A stretch of DNA of 64,000 bases from Antilocapra americana. Taxonomy: Eukaryota > Chordata > Mammalia > Artiodactyla > Antilocapridae. The stretch spans positions 850,063 to 914,062 of the forward strand of contig ML662445.1 of the NCBI GenBank assembly GCA_007570785.1, read 5' to 3'. Position numbers and translations under genes: made by a program. Position 1 is the first letter of the stretch. Each line of letters opens with the position of its first letter. Below, one piece after another: positions 36,601 through 48,300 of this stretch. Below the pieces are notes generated by a model. It made no database searches. It saw only the letters and a program-made list of their open reading frames with translations, and was not told the DNA's origin.

Positions 36601-37910
36601 AAATCAAGGCCCTGACCCCCATAGGACGTTCTTACATTGAGTGTAGGGTCTTGAGTGCATGTTTGCTGACAATAAGTGCCCTAGAGCAGGCAGTCTTTGA
36701 AAACTGCAGCTGTGATGCAAGTGGGGCCGTCATATTTATTAGAATCGTGCAGGAGGCAGTAGCATCTTGTTTCTAGCACTTCCCAGAAGGATGTCTGCCC
36801 TTATAAAATATGAGTACTCATTACACATTGGCAGCCTTGGCAGTTTTCTTAAAATAATTTAGACAAAGTACTTCAGCGCTATAAGGCCTGTGGAAAGGTG
36901 TCTCAGGCTTCCACCAGAGCCTTGGCCCTGGTGGCCCCTCACAGGAGGCTAGTCACCCCTTTGCTCCTGGATAATTTGGGTGGTGGGAGGAGTTCGGGTG
37001 GCGGTGGTTGTTTCTAAGGGTGGGTGTGGGGTGAGTGTGAGGGGCTGTGGACCCGAGGCTGCATGCAGGAGGGTCGCCAGCAGACTGTCGGTAGCAGCCG
37101 CGCCATCACTAGCTTCAGGGCAGACTCTTATGCCATCCTTGTGACTATGAAAAAGTAGCTTGACACTCGCAGGCCCTTCCCAAACTGTCCTGAAGCATCT
37201 ACGGTTGGAATTCTCAAATCCAGAAGATTTCAAACTGGTTTGAATTAGGGGCTGTGCCCCATCGCGCCTTTCATCGCTTTTAGTCCTGCGGGTCGAGCCA
37301 TCGGCGTGGCAGCGCCTCACGGAGCGGTTCCCGTGGCCCAGCGCCTGGAGAGAATCCGCCCCCGGCTAAGTTCGTAGAAGGGAGCAGAGATCCCCACCTC
37401 GCTGTTCGGCTGGTCTCTGAGGCTACTGGGTGGTCCTGCCCCACTGAGGAAGAAACCGGGCCATCCCTCTTTCCTAAAGGAGCCTCGCTTCTCCCCAGAA
37501 TGTCCTTCCTTTGTGGCTCGGACGGCCCTAACCTCGCTGGTCCCCAAGCCGCCTGCATTTGAACCGAGTTTCTACAGCGGGATCTGCCGAGCGGCTGCAC
37601 TAGCGAAGGCCAAGTGCGCGCACTCAGCGCTAGAGAAGAGACACCTATTGGCAAGAAAGCGCGCTCGAAATCAGGGCCGCTCTGGGGAAACACCAGGGGG
37701 ACACCGCTTCCCAGTCTTTGCAGCGCGCTCGCTGCGCGCCTGGCTGCCCGCGCCCCTCCCCGCGCGCGGACACTAGATCGGCCTGCTCGCCCCTCCCCGG
37801 GCCGGGACCCCGCAGGGCGCGCGCGGGCCGGATGGGCGCGGGGCTCAGGGTGCGGGGCCGCCCCCCCGCCTCGGGGGCCGCGGTGGGGGACTCCGGCTGC
37901 GCCCGCTTAC
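33661..37910 (-). other. NFATC1: region between NFATC1 exons 1A and 1B
   Basis: Intronic for the 1A transcript and promoter or upstream sequence for 1B. The first kilobase is CpG island; from about 35090 to 36900 it is AT-richer and free of recognisable SINEs, with several poly-T and TTTAAA stretches; CpG density rises again from 37590. No coding exon is supported. A C11 run lies near 35087. Confidence 0.7.
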
Positions 37911-38037
37911 CTTCCTCTGCCGACTTCATGGTGCCGCCGGCGGGCGCCAAGGGCCCCAAAGTTTCTCCGCTCCCGCAGACTGCAACCGGAGGGCCGAGTG
38001 GAAACTTGGAAGGGACTGGAAAACTGGTACTTGGCAT
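37911..38037 (-). CDS. NFATC1: NFATC1 alternative first exon 1A
   Basis: Coding part of the distal first exon, 127 nt (42 codons plus one base). The start codon is at 38037-38035; the exon ends GCA GAG GAA G|GTAAGC. It encodes MPSTSFPVPSKFPLGPP and ends GGTMKSAEE, matching the A-type N terminus of human NFATC1. In mammals this exon marks the inducible, autoregulated short isoform. The first ATG is in a weak context (T at -3, C at +4); a second in-frame ATG at codon 37 (37929) has CACC before it, a much better context, so initiation at both is plausible. Confidence 0.95.
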
Positions 38038-38041
38038 CCAC

Positions 38042-38066
38042 GCGGCGGCGGCGGCGGCGGCGGCGA
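38042..38066. repeat. NFATC1: CGG trinucleotide run in exon 1A 5' UTR
   Basis: Seven uninterrupted CGG units (CCG on the transcribed strand) end about five bases upstream of the exon 1A start codon. Such runs are length-polymorphic and can hinder scanning ribosomes. Confidence 0.85.
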
Positions 38067-38402
38067 GCAGGAGGAGGAGCGGGAGAAGTGGGCGCCTCGC
38101 GCTGCCGCCCGGGGTCGGGTCTCCCGTGAAAGGCCCCCACTCCCCCGGCCGACGCGCTCCGGCCCGGGCTCAGCTCAGCCCGCGCGCCCCAGAGAAATGT
38201 GGTGTTGGGGGGTGTGTGCGCGCGTGGCGGAGCCGGGCTGCGGCCCCGGGAGCCCCGCAGGGTGGCGGTGGCCGGGGCTCGGAGGTGTGCGCCCGCGCCC
38301 GGGTCCCCGCGCCCGGCCGCCCTCCCCGGCGCGGCGACTGTGCCGGCGAGTTCGGAGTCTCTGAGTCTCGCTCTGACGCAGGGCCGTGCTCTGCCTCCTG
38401 CC

Positions 38403-38481
38403 TTTTTAAAGCTGGAAAATACCTCCCCCGCCTCCCCGCCGGCCCGGCCGCTCCCGCGCCCCCTCCCTGCCGTGACATCAC
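38403..38481 (-). promoter_or_regulatory. NFATC1: NFATC1 P1 core promoter elements
   Basis: Read on the minus strand: a CRE/ATF-like GTGATGTCAC (38481-38472), an NFAT core ATTTTCCA (38420-38413) and, four bases later, a TATA-like TTTAAAAA (38410-38403). This predicts a start near 38375 and a 5' UTR of about 340 nt. The arrangement fits the known inducible and autoregulated P1 promoter of mammalian NFATC1. Start site and activity are inferred. Confidence 0.6.
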
Positions 38482-38786
38482 GCCCCCGCCCGCCCGAGCC
38501 GGCGCTGGGCCCGGGGGACCAGCCGCCGAGCTGCCGCCCCTCCCCGCGCCGGGCCGCCGTTCGCCTGTCCCGCGGGGCGCAAAGGGGGCGGACAGGGGCG
38601 CACGCGGAGAGGCTGGGGCGCACCCGGCGCGCGGCCGGGCCCGGACGCCTGGGTCCACGCGGGTGTCCTGAGAGAACCGCACTGCGCTTTAATGAGGGGG
38701 GCGGGGCGGGGAGGGGGGCCGACGGGGGTGCCGAGAGAGCCCTGCATGCTGAAGTCATTATGTAAAATCGCAGGCTTCCCCCGCTG

Positions 38787-38837
38787 TGGAAATTTGGAAA
38801 AGCGCTTCCACTGGCAGGCCCGAGAAAGGAAATTCCC
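38787..38837 (-). promoter_or_regulatory. NFATC1: P1 upstream kappa-B palindrome and tandem NFAT cores
   Basis: GGAAATTCCC at 38828-38837 is a perfect kappa-B site (GGGAATTTCC on the minus strand). Thirty bases away two NFAT cores lie in tandem, TGGAAAT (38787-38793) and TGGAAAAG (38795-38802), eight bp apart. Together they form a compact Rel-family site cluster about 450 bp upstream of the predicted start. Confidence 0.55.
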
Positions 38838-39856
38838 ATCCCGCTAAATTACTAACAGATTGCACGGCAGTCCCGGGACGTGGAGTCACTGTCATTTTTC
38901 TTCTGTAAATATCTGAGCGACCCAGATTGCCTGTTGCACGGCTGGCTGGCGCGGGGCGGGCGGGAGAGATGTGGAGGACCACGAGCCCCTCCCCGGGCTC
39001 CCAGCCGTCGCCCCCGGCCGGCCCCGAGGGTCAGGGCGGTTTACGGGCGCGCCTGGGGCTTCCAGCCGACGCGGGCTGGTCCACCGCCTCGCGGGGAGGC
39101 CTCTCCGGGCGGCCGCTTCACTTCACTCCTTCCTCTTTCAAGCTCTCCGGCGTCTCGGTGCAGCTCGGCGGCCAAAACGGGACCATGGTTTCGTGTTGGC
39201 CTTGGGTGGAAGGGACGGAGTGTTGGGGCGGCTAAAATGTCTGGTGTATAAGAATCATAAATCTATTGCACGACACCCTATGTGGGTTAAAATAAACCCA
39301 AAGCAGAAGACGTGTCTGCCGCCGGAGGACTCCACACCCGGGACCCGGGGAAAGGGGGGTGCCACGCTTGACCCAGTAGGGGGGTTGTCCTGCCCTCGGT
39401 GTGACATTAAACAACAGGAAGGCGCCCGGCGGGGGGATGCCCACGTCACCACCGCGGTTGTCGGTTCATCCCAGTGGCGTCGGCCCGACAGGGCGCAGGC
39501 CTCTCCTGGGGGTCTCCCCTGGAGTCTCCCCTGGGGGTCTGGTGGGGGTCAGGACACTCCTGGTGCCACTACCTGTGGGTCAGCGCCCGCTCTGGGAGCC
39601 GGCCAGCAAGGAGCCTCGAGCCCCAGGCAAAGGGCGGGGAGGACCCCGAGGGGACGCAGTGGCTGGGGCTGGGAGACCCCGCGAGGACGCTGGAGGCCCA
39701 AGAGGGGGAACCCCTCGAGCTTGCTGAGGGGGGAGGGTCGCAAGGACGCAGGACGGAGGGAGGCGGGGCGGGGGGAGAAAGTGGGAATGGAAGCGGAGAC
39801 GGGGGGGCGGGGACTGGGGGGGCGGGACGTGCGTCCGGAGCTGGCAGCCGCCAGGG

Positions 39857-39953
39857 GGCGCCCCACCCTCCCCGCCCCTCCCCCTGCCCCTGCCCCCCTC
39901 TCCTTGCCCCTCCCCCCTGCCCCTTCCCCTGCCCCCGCCCGCCGCCTCCCTCT
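39857..39953. repeat. C-rich pyrimidine tract
   Basis: Nearly 100 bp of CCCCTCCCC / CCCCTGCCC with very few purines on the plus strand; the minus strand is G-run rich and has quadruplex or triplex potential. It lies in the CpG-dense block upstream of NFATC1. Confidence 0.8.
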
Positions 39954-41408
39954 GCAAAGATGCGCGGGTGAGTCCCCGGCCCCCCGGCCTGCGGGCCCGG
40001 GTTTCGCCTGGAGAGTTTGCGGGCGCGAGGGCCGGCCCCACAAGGGGAACGGGCCGGGAGGAGAGGCCGAGTCGTGGCGCGGGGCGAGGGAGGTCTGGAG
40101 AGTTGTGTCGAAAGAAAGACTGACTCTCGCCCTCTCCGCCCGCCCCTCTCCGGCTTTCAGGGGCGCGGGGCCGTCCTGCGGCCGCGGAGCCCGCGGGACC
40201 CCTCGGGCCGGGAGTGCCCCTCGGCTGCGGACGGCCGAGCTGGGGGCTGTTGGCCGCCGCCTCCTCCTCCTCTTCCTCCAATAAATAATTTTCACTCCAT
40301 CCAGAAAAGCTCTTTTCCTGTCTGCTCTCAACGCGCCCCTCATTCCCCCGCCCGGGTGACGGTGTCCCGTCTGTTTCCCTCTGTTTAATGCCGTTGCCCG
40401 GACCACGGTGGCCGTGCGCCAGGACGCAGGGAGTCCCGGAGGCGGCGGCGCAGCTCCGCGGCCAGCGCGCCCCCGTGTCCGCCTCGGGCCGGCCCTGCGG
40501 CCACCGCGGGGCCACTGGCCTCGTCCCCGCGCCCGCGGCCCCCCGGCGCCCCTTCCGCCTCTCTGGGTCCTCCGGCCTCTCTCGAGGTGTGTTTATAGCT
40601 GCTACTAGGAGAGACGTTACACGGGTTTTATTTTAAGAATTGGTGATGACTAACGAAGTTAAAAGGAGCTTAGGACAGAAAACAAGACTATTTTTAGATT
40701 ACTGTTGTTTCTGTGGATTATTGGGGCAAATACACCCAAAGAAGCTTACCATTTTCAAAGTCCCTTTAGTGCCAAATCCTTTCTCCTGGTGCACACTTGG
40801 GTATTCATCCACCCTGTTCAATATTTTCTAGAGACTTTGCAGTCGCTGTTGCTCCTGGTTTTGTGTTCAAGCGTAAGTGCTATGGAGACACCACCCTCAG
40901 CACCCTTGGCGTGGAGACCGGCTCTGGAGGACCTGGGAGGCACTGCTCTGGCTGGAGCTGCCCAGAAGGGGATGCCAAGGCCCCTGCCTGGGAGCCCCGC
41001 TGGACCCCGTGGTCCCACTTTCCAGCTTCTGCACCCCCGCCTGGCAGGGGCCCCTGGGCAGGTGTGGCTGCTGTCCCCCCCGCCCTTCTTCCTGTTCCCC
41101 GGTCGCACACCCAGGTGCCACTTCTTGCTCATGAAAATCACCTCAGACATCTGTGAGTTGAATGTAAATGCTTTGTTCTCGCCAGGTCCACGTCTGAGCC
41201 CCAGCAGCGCCAATTTAAAGTTCTCCCGTTTGGAATCACTTTGAGCATGCGACTGCTCTAAAAGGCAGGTGTGCATTCCTCCTGCAGCACCTCTGAGCAG
41301 CCTGCAAGAGGCTCACAGACCGACCAAGTGTTGGCAGACATGCTTGGCTACATGGGCATTGAGCCAGAGGGTAGAAATAGGCATTAAGTTAAAAATCAGA
41401 ATTGCACG

Positions 41409-41620
41409 CATGTTAAGTTGTTTTAGTCGTGTCCAACTCTGTGCAACCCTATGAACCACCGCCCGCCAGGCTCCGCTGTCCATGGGGATACTCCAGGCAA
41501 GAATACTGGAGTGGGTTGCTGTGTCCTCCTCTAGGGGATCTTCCCGACCCAGGAATCAAACCCTCATCTCCTATGTCTACCTACATTGGCAGGCAGGTTC
41601 TTTCCCTGGGAAGCCCAAAA
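41409..41620 (-). mobile_element. Bov-tA SINE, inverted
   Basis: Plus strand reads TTTTAGTCGTGTCCAACTCT, CAGGCAAGAATACTGGAGTG, GGGTTGCTGTGTCC, GGGGATCTTCCCGACCCAGG, AATCAAACCC and CTTTCCCTGGGAAGCCC: the reverse complement of the Bov-tA consensus, nearly full length. Confidence 0.95.
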
Positions 41621-42379
41621 ATCAGAATTAGGAAGAGTTTGTATTACTTCTAAGTAAACTTAGCTGAGGTTTTTTTAAAAAGCCATTGGCAGTAAACCTG
41701 CCATTTGTGCCTGAAGTTGAGAAAGATGGGTCTGCACACCTGTGAGTTCCCTTTTCCGTTATGGGTATTCTTAGAGCTCCGTGCATTTCCAGTTTGGAGG
41801 TTCTGCTCTGAGATTTTCCCTGTGAAATTGCTCTGGGACAGTGCAGGGGCTTCTTCATCTCCAGGCGTCCCACCATCAGGGCTAAAACTGCAGTCCTCAG
41901 CCAGTCAGTGGTCAGCACGGCAAGGGCTGGTCAGCATCCAGGCCGAAGACTAAGCATGGTGCCTCCCGCCCTTCACCTTCCACGTGGGCTGCCCTGAGTC
42001 TCAGCAGCAGCTCCTCTGGGACAGCAGAGAACATTCTCTCTGGACAGTGTCCCACGTGACTCTGAGAGGAATGTGCGTCCTGCCGTGGTTGGGTGGTGCG
42101 TTCCAAGGACACCCGGTGGGCCTCGCTGGTTCACCTCCCTGGGCTCAGATCTTCTGTTTCATGGCTGGTCTCCTACCTGGTTATTACACCCATGATTGAA
42201 GGTGGGGTCCTGATATCTCTCACTATTGCTGCAGCATCGCCTCTCCTTTCCTCCTATCAGCTTCTGCAGCATATATTCTGGGCCTCTGTGCTTAGATGCA
42301 CATATATTTATAATTGTTACGTCTTCATGATGGATGAGCCCTGTAATCGTTATGAAACATCCCTCTTTATTTTTAATGA

Positions 42380-43480
42380 TATTTTTTGGTGTTAAAATAA
42401 AAAAAATTTATTTTGTCTGACATTCATACAGCCGTTCCAGCTTCTCGAACTTGTTCTTTGTATAATATATGTTTTTCCACTTTAGTCCATTCGTGAGTTT
42501 AAAGTACACTTCCTGTAGCCGGGTTCAGCTTGGATCACATTTTCTTTTGATCAGCTTGTTAAATCCATCCACATTTAATGTTAGTATTGATATCATTGGA
42601 TTTATATCTGCCATCTCATTTTTCTTGTTTTCTATTTTCCTCCCGTTCGTTTGTTCCTCTTTTATTGCTTTCTTTATGTTAAGTGTCTAAAGTAGCAAAA
42701 AGAATTCATTAGTGCTTTTTACCCTTTTTAAACTTATTTCTTTAGTGGTTCTTCTAGGATTTACCACAGACATATTAACATCACAATCACTTCAGATGCC
42801 TAATAGCTTAATTTCAGTGACATACATAACCATTAATCCTATGTGGGTTCATTCCTTTCTCCTCTTTTTATGGTAATATGGTAACAAATGGTGATGCTGC
42901 AGACCCAGCAGGGCTCGAGTGGTCCTTTATCACCTGCAGGCGTTCCCTTCCTCCCAGCTGTTTCACCCACTTCCTTGGCTCTGGTGAGAATATTACACGT
43001 GTCTTATATTTCCACTAATTATAGGCCTGACATTACATTATATCTGTATTATTTCATACAATTGCTTTTTAAACCAGTTATTGGAACAAAAGAGGAAAAT
43101 GCACATTTGTCCTGCTTCATAAAATGACACACTTACCTTTAGCAGCCCTGTTTATTCATGTAGCTTCAGTGTCTGGGGTCACGCACTTTCTGCCTGAAGA
43201 ACTTCCTTTATTTCTTGTAAGGTGGGTCTGCCAGCAGCAAGTTCTCAGTGTTTGTTTATCTGGGAAAATCTTCATTTCACCCTCGCTTTTGAAAGGTTAG
43301 TTTTGCTGAGTATCTGATTCTTGGTTTGCAGTTTTTTCCTCTGAGCACTCTGGTGTGTTGCCTGCTGCCTTCCAGCCTGTGGAAGTCTCCTTTGGGCTCA
43401 GTCCCCTGGGGGCAGGGGAAGTGACCTTGGGATTTTTGCTGTGTCTGTGATCCTCAGCGATTTCCTTGTGATGTAGGCCA
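42380..43480. mobile_element. old L1 remnant
   Basis: Text typical of mammalian L1 is recognisable: TTTATTTCTTGTAAGGTGGG, GTTTGTTTATCTGGGAAAAT, CTTCATTTCACCCTCGC, TTAGTTTTGCTGAGTATCTG, ATTCTTGGTTTGCAG and GCCTGCTGCCTTCCAGCC, preceded by ATTTAATGTTAGTATTGATA. AT-rich, diverged, no intact frame. Orientation not resolved. Confidence 0.65.
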
Positions 43481-44674
43481 AGGTCCTCTCTGTTGGAGGG
43501 GAGGACAGAGGCGGGTTCCTGGGCCCATCTGAGGGCCCGTCTGTGGGCTCCTCGCCTAGGAGGGGCTGCCTCCCCTCTGCCACTCTGCCTCTGCTTTGCT
43601 GTGGGCTCGGCCTCAGCTGGCACCCCAGCTGGCCCCGGGGTCTGTCCTCTGCGAGGCCCATGAGGGCCTGGTGGCCTCTGAGGGGGACACAGGAGGGGCA
43701 AGGATGCCCCATGGAGCAGAGTCCTCACGGTTCCCCTCCGTTCTCTTGAGGGGTCCTGCGCGGGCTCCTCCTGCCTTGGGCCCCTCCTGGCAGCCTCAGG
43801 CCAGGCCTGTGGTTCTGAGAGATGAGGGCATGTGGAGGCGGAGGGCACTCTGCACCCCCTTGTCTGGCCGTCTGGTCCTCTGCTCTGGCCGCCTACCCAG
43901 CTGGAGGGAACTAGGGCCCCCGCTGGCTTCTGGCGAGGTTCCTGTGAGCTCACTGTGCTTCCCTTCGCAGAAAAGTAGCAGTGACCGGTTCCTGTTGGCA
44001 GCTCTCAAGTTCAGCAGAGGCCCAAGGCCTGGTGGGGCGGGGTGCTCTGGGTCCCTTTCTCGTCCTAATCGGCTTCGGTTTTGCACACAATGAGTTTTCT
44101 GGAGGGGTGGGCACAGGACCCCAGGCACAGGCCAGTGCCCCCTCCCCGGCCCAGGGCTCTGACCCAGCGTGGGAGGAGATGGAATCCGCCCATGGCTTGG
44201 GTCTGCCGAGCTTCCCAAACTATTTTTAAAGTGTTTTTGGTTCAATAAAGCTCTAAACAAGTTTTGCCAGGCACTTTTTCCATTAATTTTTAAACCGGAG
44301 TGAATTTCAAGGGAAATTTAATCCATGTGCTTCTGATTCATTTACACTTAACTCATGGAGATGCCGCGTTGAACTGTTTGATGTTGAAGCAGAAGGCGGC
44401 TTTTTACAAGCCCACTTGGCCTTTTTTCCTTCTTGGAAACAGGAAGTGGCGTCTTGCCAAAGTGTAAATGGACGGGAACCCTCAGGGAAGATGCTGTTTC
44501 AAGCCCACACCCTAGAGCCTGGGCTGTGGAGTCCCAGGAGCTGGCGGTAGGGGCTCCAGGCAGGGACCATGGGCCTGACTCCCCGGCACACCCTCAGGCT
44601 CCCCTGCGTTTGGGCCTCTGGTGCCAGATGGCAAGAGACCCTGTGCTGCACTTATCTGCTTACAGCTTGTGTGG

Positions 44675-45395
44675 ACACACGCAACACAGTCGACTGTCGA
44701 CACATGCAACACACGCAATGCAGTTCACCATCAACACACGCAACGCAGTTCACCGTCAACACGCAACACACGCTAACAGTTCACTGTCAACACACACAAG
44801 TTCACTGTCAACACACGCAACACAATTCACTGTCGACACACACAACACACGCTAACAGTTCACTGTCAACACGCACAATACACACAAGTTCACTGTCAAC
44901 ACATGCAACACACACAAGTTCACTGTCAACACACGCAACACAGTTCACTGTTGACACACGCTACACACGCTAACAGTTCACTGTCAACACACACAAGTTC
45001 ACTGTCGATACACGCAACAGACACTAACAGTTCACTGTCAACACATGCAACACACACAAGTTCACCGTTAATACACACAACACAGTTCACCATCAACACA
45101 TGCAACATAGTTCACCATCAACACACGCAACACAGTTCACCATCAACACACGCAACACAGTTCACCATCAACACACGCAACCCAGTTCACCATCAACACA
45201 TGCAACATAGTTCACCGTTGACACACGCTACACACGCTAACAGTTCACTGTCAACACATGCAACACACACAAGTTCACTGTTGACACACACAACACACGC
45301 TAACAGTTCACTGTCAACACATGTAACACACACAAGTTCACTGTCAACACACACAACACAGTTCACTCCCAACACACACAACAAGGTTCACTATG
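44675..45395. repeat. ACACGCAA-type minisatellite
   Basis: About 720 bp of tandem repeats of 20-25 bp built from two motifs, CAACACACGCAACACA and GTTCACYRTCAACACA, with spacers such as CGCTAACAGTTCACTGTC. Long alternating purine-pyrimidine (CA/TG) stretches are present. The open frame of nearly 200 codons across it is a by-product of the repeat. Confidence 0.93.
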
Positions 45396-48300
45396 GAAAC
45401 AATGTGTGCGCTTCACTGGCATCAAGTATGTGCACGCAGGCGCCATTGTCTGCAGAGTGCTCTCATCTTCTCAAACTGGCACGCGGCCCCTGAGGACCAC
45501 CAGCCCCACCCCACCTCCACCCCCCATTTGTGAACCTGCATGCTAAGCTAAGCCTAGGCCCTTCATGTGGGTGCAATCACCCAGTATTTGTTCTTTGAGA
45601 ATGGCTGTTTCACATGGCACATGTCCTCGAAGTCCATCCAGGCTGTTCCCGGTCAGCGCTCATGCCTGTTGAGGCTGACTCAGAGCCCATCGTGGGCAGG
45701 GACCTGGTTTCCTCCCTGCTCATCGGTGGAAGGGCTTTGCAAAGGGTGCACCTTACCGCCATCAGGAATGTGCCGGCCTGAGCACAGGTGCAGATGCCCC
45801 TTGAGACTCTCCCTCTGGTCTCTGGGTGACTGGCCCCCTTGGGGGTCTCTGGCCCACGTGCTCCAAGTTGGGCTTCTCCAGGGACCAGCAGCCCAAGCTC
45901 ACTCTGTTGATGGTGCTGCAGCGGCTGCTCTGGGCATGTGCTACCCATGTTCCGGGCACTGTGAGACCTTCTGGCAGGCGGCCAGAACTCAGTGGAGCTG
46001 AGAGGCAGAGGGGAGGCGATGGCAAGGCGGGGACCCCAGGATGGAGGTGCTTCAGAGAGGATGGATGCCCACCCCATTTCAGGGGGAGGACCGAGGCCTC
46101 TGGGGCCCAATGACAAAGGGCATGGCTGCAGCGTCGTAGGCTCAGGCTGTTGAGGGGGACTGGAAAGGGACTCAGAAATGCCCCTGTCCTCTCATCCCTG
46201 CTGGGAACCGCTCTGTAGCTGGGCCCACCCATCACCGCTGTTTAATGAAGAATGCAGTGTCCTCCGGATCTGCCCATGCTGGGCCCCGAGTTACCGGCCG
46301 GTCCCTCGTGGGCAGTGTCATGGGGGCCCTGGACATCCCGGGCCCCAGGGCAGTGGCGGGCGGCCGGTGGCCAAGTGGCTCACCCGCCAGCCTGGTGGCT
46401 GTGGTTACTGAAATGCCTTCAGGTCTGCCCCAACCCCCCCAGCTGGGTGTCCACCCAGTTTCTACCTTCCTGTTTCCTCAGGAGGACCTGGGTGGGCCCC
46501 TGGCCGAGGGCAGCGTGTCCTGCTGAATATTAGGGTGGCAAGGTGGGGTGTCGGGGTCGGGTCTGCATCGCTGACCACCCCCGGCGTCCTCCCCCCTAGA
46601 GGCCACTCAGCCTCCCAGCACGTTGTCCAGATCCGACCAGCCTGAGCCCGGCCCTGCGGTCCTGGAGCCCCCCATGCCCTCCCCCACCTGTCTGCCACCT
46701 GCCCCTCGTGCAGGCATTCAGATGGGACAGGGTGGTGGCAGTCAGGATGTTCCAGCAATTGCGGGGGCGGAGCCCGTGGCCCAGCACATGTGCCTGTGGG
46801 GGTGCCTGGGGGCAGGCAGGAGGGTACCGGCACCCAGGAGGCCCTGCTGGAGGAGGTGGCCACCCACAGGGTCACGGGGGCAGCCCCTCACATCCTGGGA
46901 AGTTCCAGTGACAGGCTACTCTCCCAGAGGTGGTTGGTGGTGGCGGGGGTTGCAGGGCCAGACGGGGACCCCACAACCAAGCTCAGGCTCCAGGGGTGTG
47001 GGGACCTCAGGGCTTGCTGAGAACAGCTGAGGGGAGCAGTGGGAGGCTCCCTCCCCAGGACCCCTGACACGCCCCCAGGGTCCTTGGCATTGGCACTGTG
47101 ACCCATGAACTGAGCCAGGCCCATCCAGTCTGCTGGGCATGGGTGCCTCGCCCCCTGCCTCCCCCAAAGTGGGGCCAGAGCCTCCTCCAGGACCGGCCCC
47201 GGCCAGGTGCTCTGCTCTGTGACTCTTGACAACGGGGAGCTGCCCAGCTGGAGCGGGGGCCTCACGGGGCTCTGCGGCCAGGAGGCTGCGTCCCAACCCG
47301 TGAGATGTCACCCCAGTTAGGGGAGTGGGTCTGGGAGTGCAGCTGCCTTCTGCTCCTGTTTGGGGAAAGTGGTAAGAAGCACAGTACCCCTTCTCCCTGG
47401 GTGAGACCCCGAAGTCGTCATCATGACAGCAGCCTCCAGATTCTCAAATGCACCACTCTCCTCAGCAGCGAGGCAGGGCCGCTCAGGACGAGGGACGTTG
47501 GGCTGAGTGGACGCCCCGCAGCCAGCTTGCCCGTGTGGACAGCACCCCCTGCAATTGTGCCCAGAAGCCCCGGGTGGCTCCTGGGAACTACCGTCTCCCC
47601 CCACTGCTCAGGAGTCCGGCTTCTCTCAGAGCTGGCTCCTGGGGGGTGGGTGGCTGGGCCAAGTGCCGGGCAGGGGACGTGAGGATGCAGCCTGGACCCG
47701 GCACCCGACAGCATCATAGAATTGGAGCCTGCTCTGCTAGGCCGGCAGGTCTCTGTACCTTCAGGTCGGGAAGAGCCTGGGAGCCCCGAAGTAAGTCACT
47801 TTGAATAAACAGCATCCGGGGTTCAGCGCCCCCCTGTGCAGCCGCCTGAGACCTCTGGAGGATCAGAGCTGACAAGGCTGCCCTGGAGGGCCCCCTGGTG
47901 ATGTGGACCCAGACACGCGGGGGCCACGGGGAGAGGGTGGGGAGGGCGGGGGACGGCCCCGGGTGGGCGGGGCCGGCCCAGAATCGGGGGTGGACTCCTT
48001 GCCGTTGGTGGGTGCCACTCAGGGCCCAGCTCCGCAGGCTGTATCTCAGGCCACGTGGGTCAGGGCTGCGGTCTCTGGCGGGCCGTCGTGGGCCTGCCCA
48101 GGAGGACCCCTGCAGCTCTGCTGGCCGCAGGCTGAGTGACCAGGGACCTGAGGCCCTGCCCCTGTGCCCCCGGCCCCCTCCTGGCTTCACCCCCCCATCC
48201 TGCCTTTGCTTCACTTGCTGCTCAGAGGTCGCGTCTGCCCTCGGCTCTACCTTCAGCCCTGATGGGCTGCCTGGTGGACAGACGCAGAGCCCCGAGGAGG

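Larger units (their letters stand above)
37590..39130. promoter_or_regulatory. NFATC1: CpG island around NFATC1 exon 1A (P1)
   Basis: Very high GC and CpG density spanning exon 1A, its 5' UTR and P1. Core promoter elements are listed separately. A second CpG-dense block lies at about 39750-40610. Boundaries are by eye. Confidence 0.75.

Noticed and set aside
37718..38839. Overlapping 310-317-codon frames on both strands at P1
   Set aside because: Typical of stop-poor GC-rich promoter DNA; low-complexity composition, no homology.
38971..40284. 437-codon plus-strand frame upstream of NFATC1
   Set aside because: It lies in CpG-island sequence, overlaps comparable long frames on the other strand, is Gly/Arg/Pro-rich and shows no recognisable domain.
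44240..44250. Plus-strand AATAAA as a gene end
   Set aside because: A single hexamer with no upstream plus-strand exon evidence.
44569..45493. Thr/His/Ser-rich repeat proteins
   Set aside because: These are translations of the CA-rich minisatellite, with equivalent open frames on the opposite strand.
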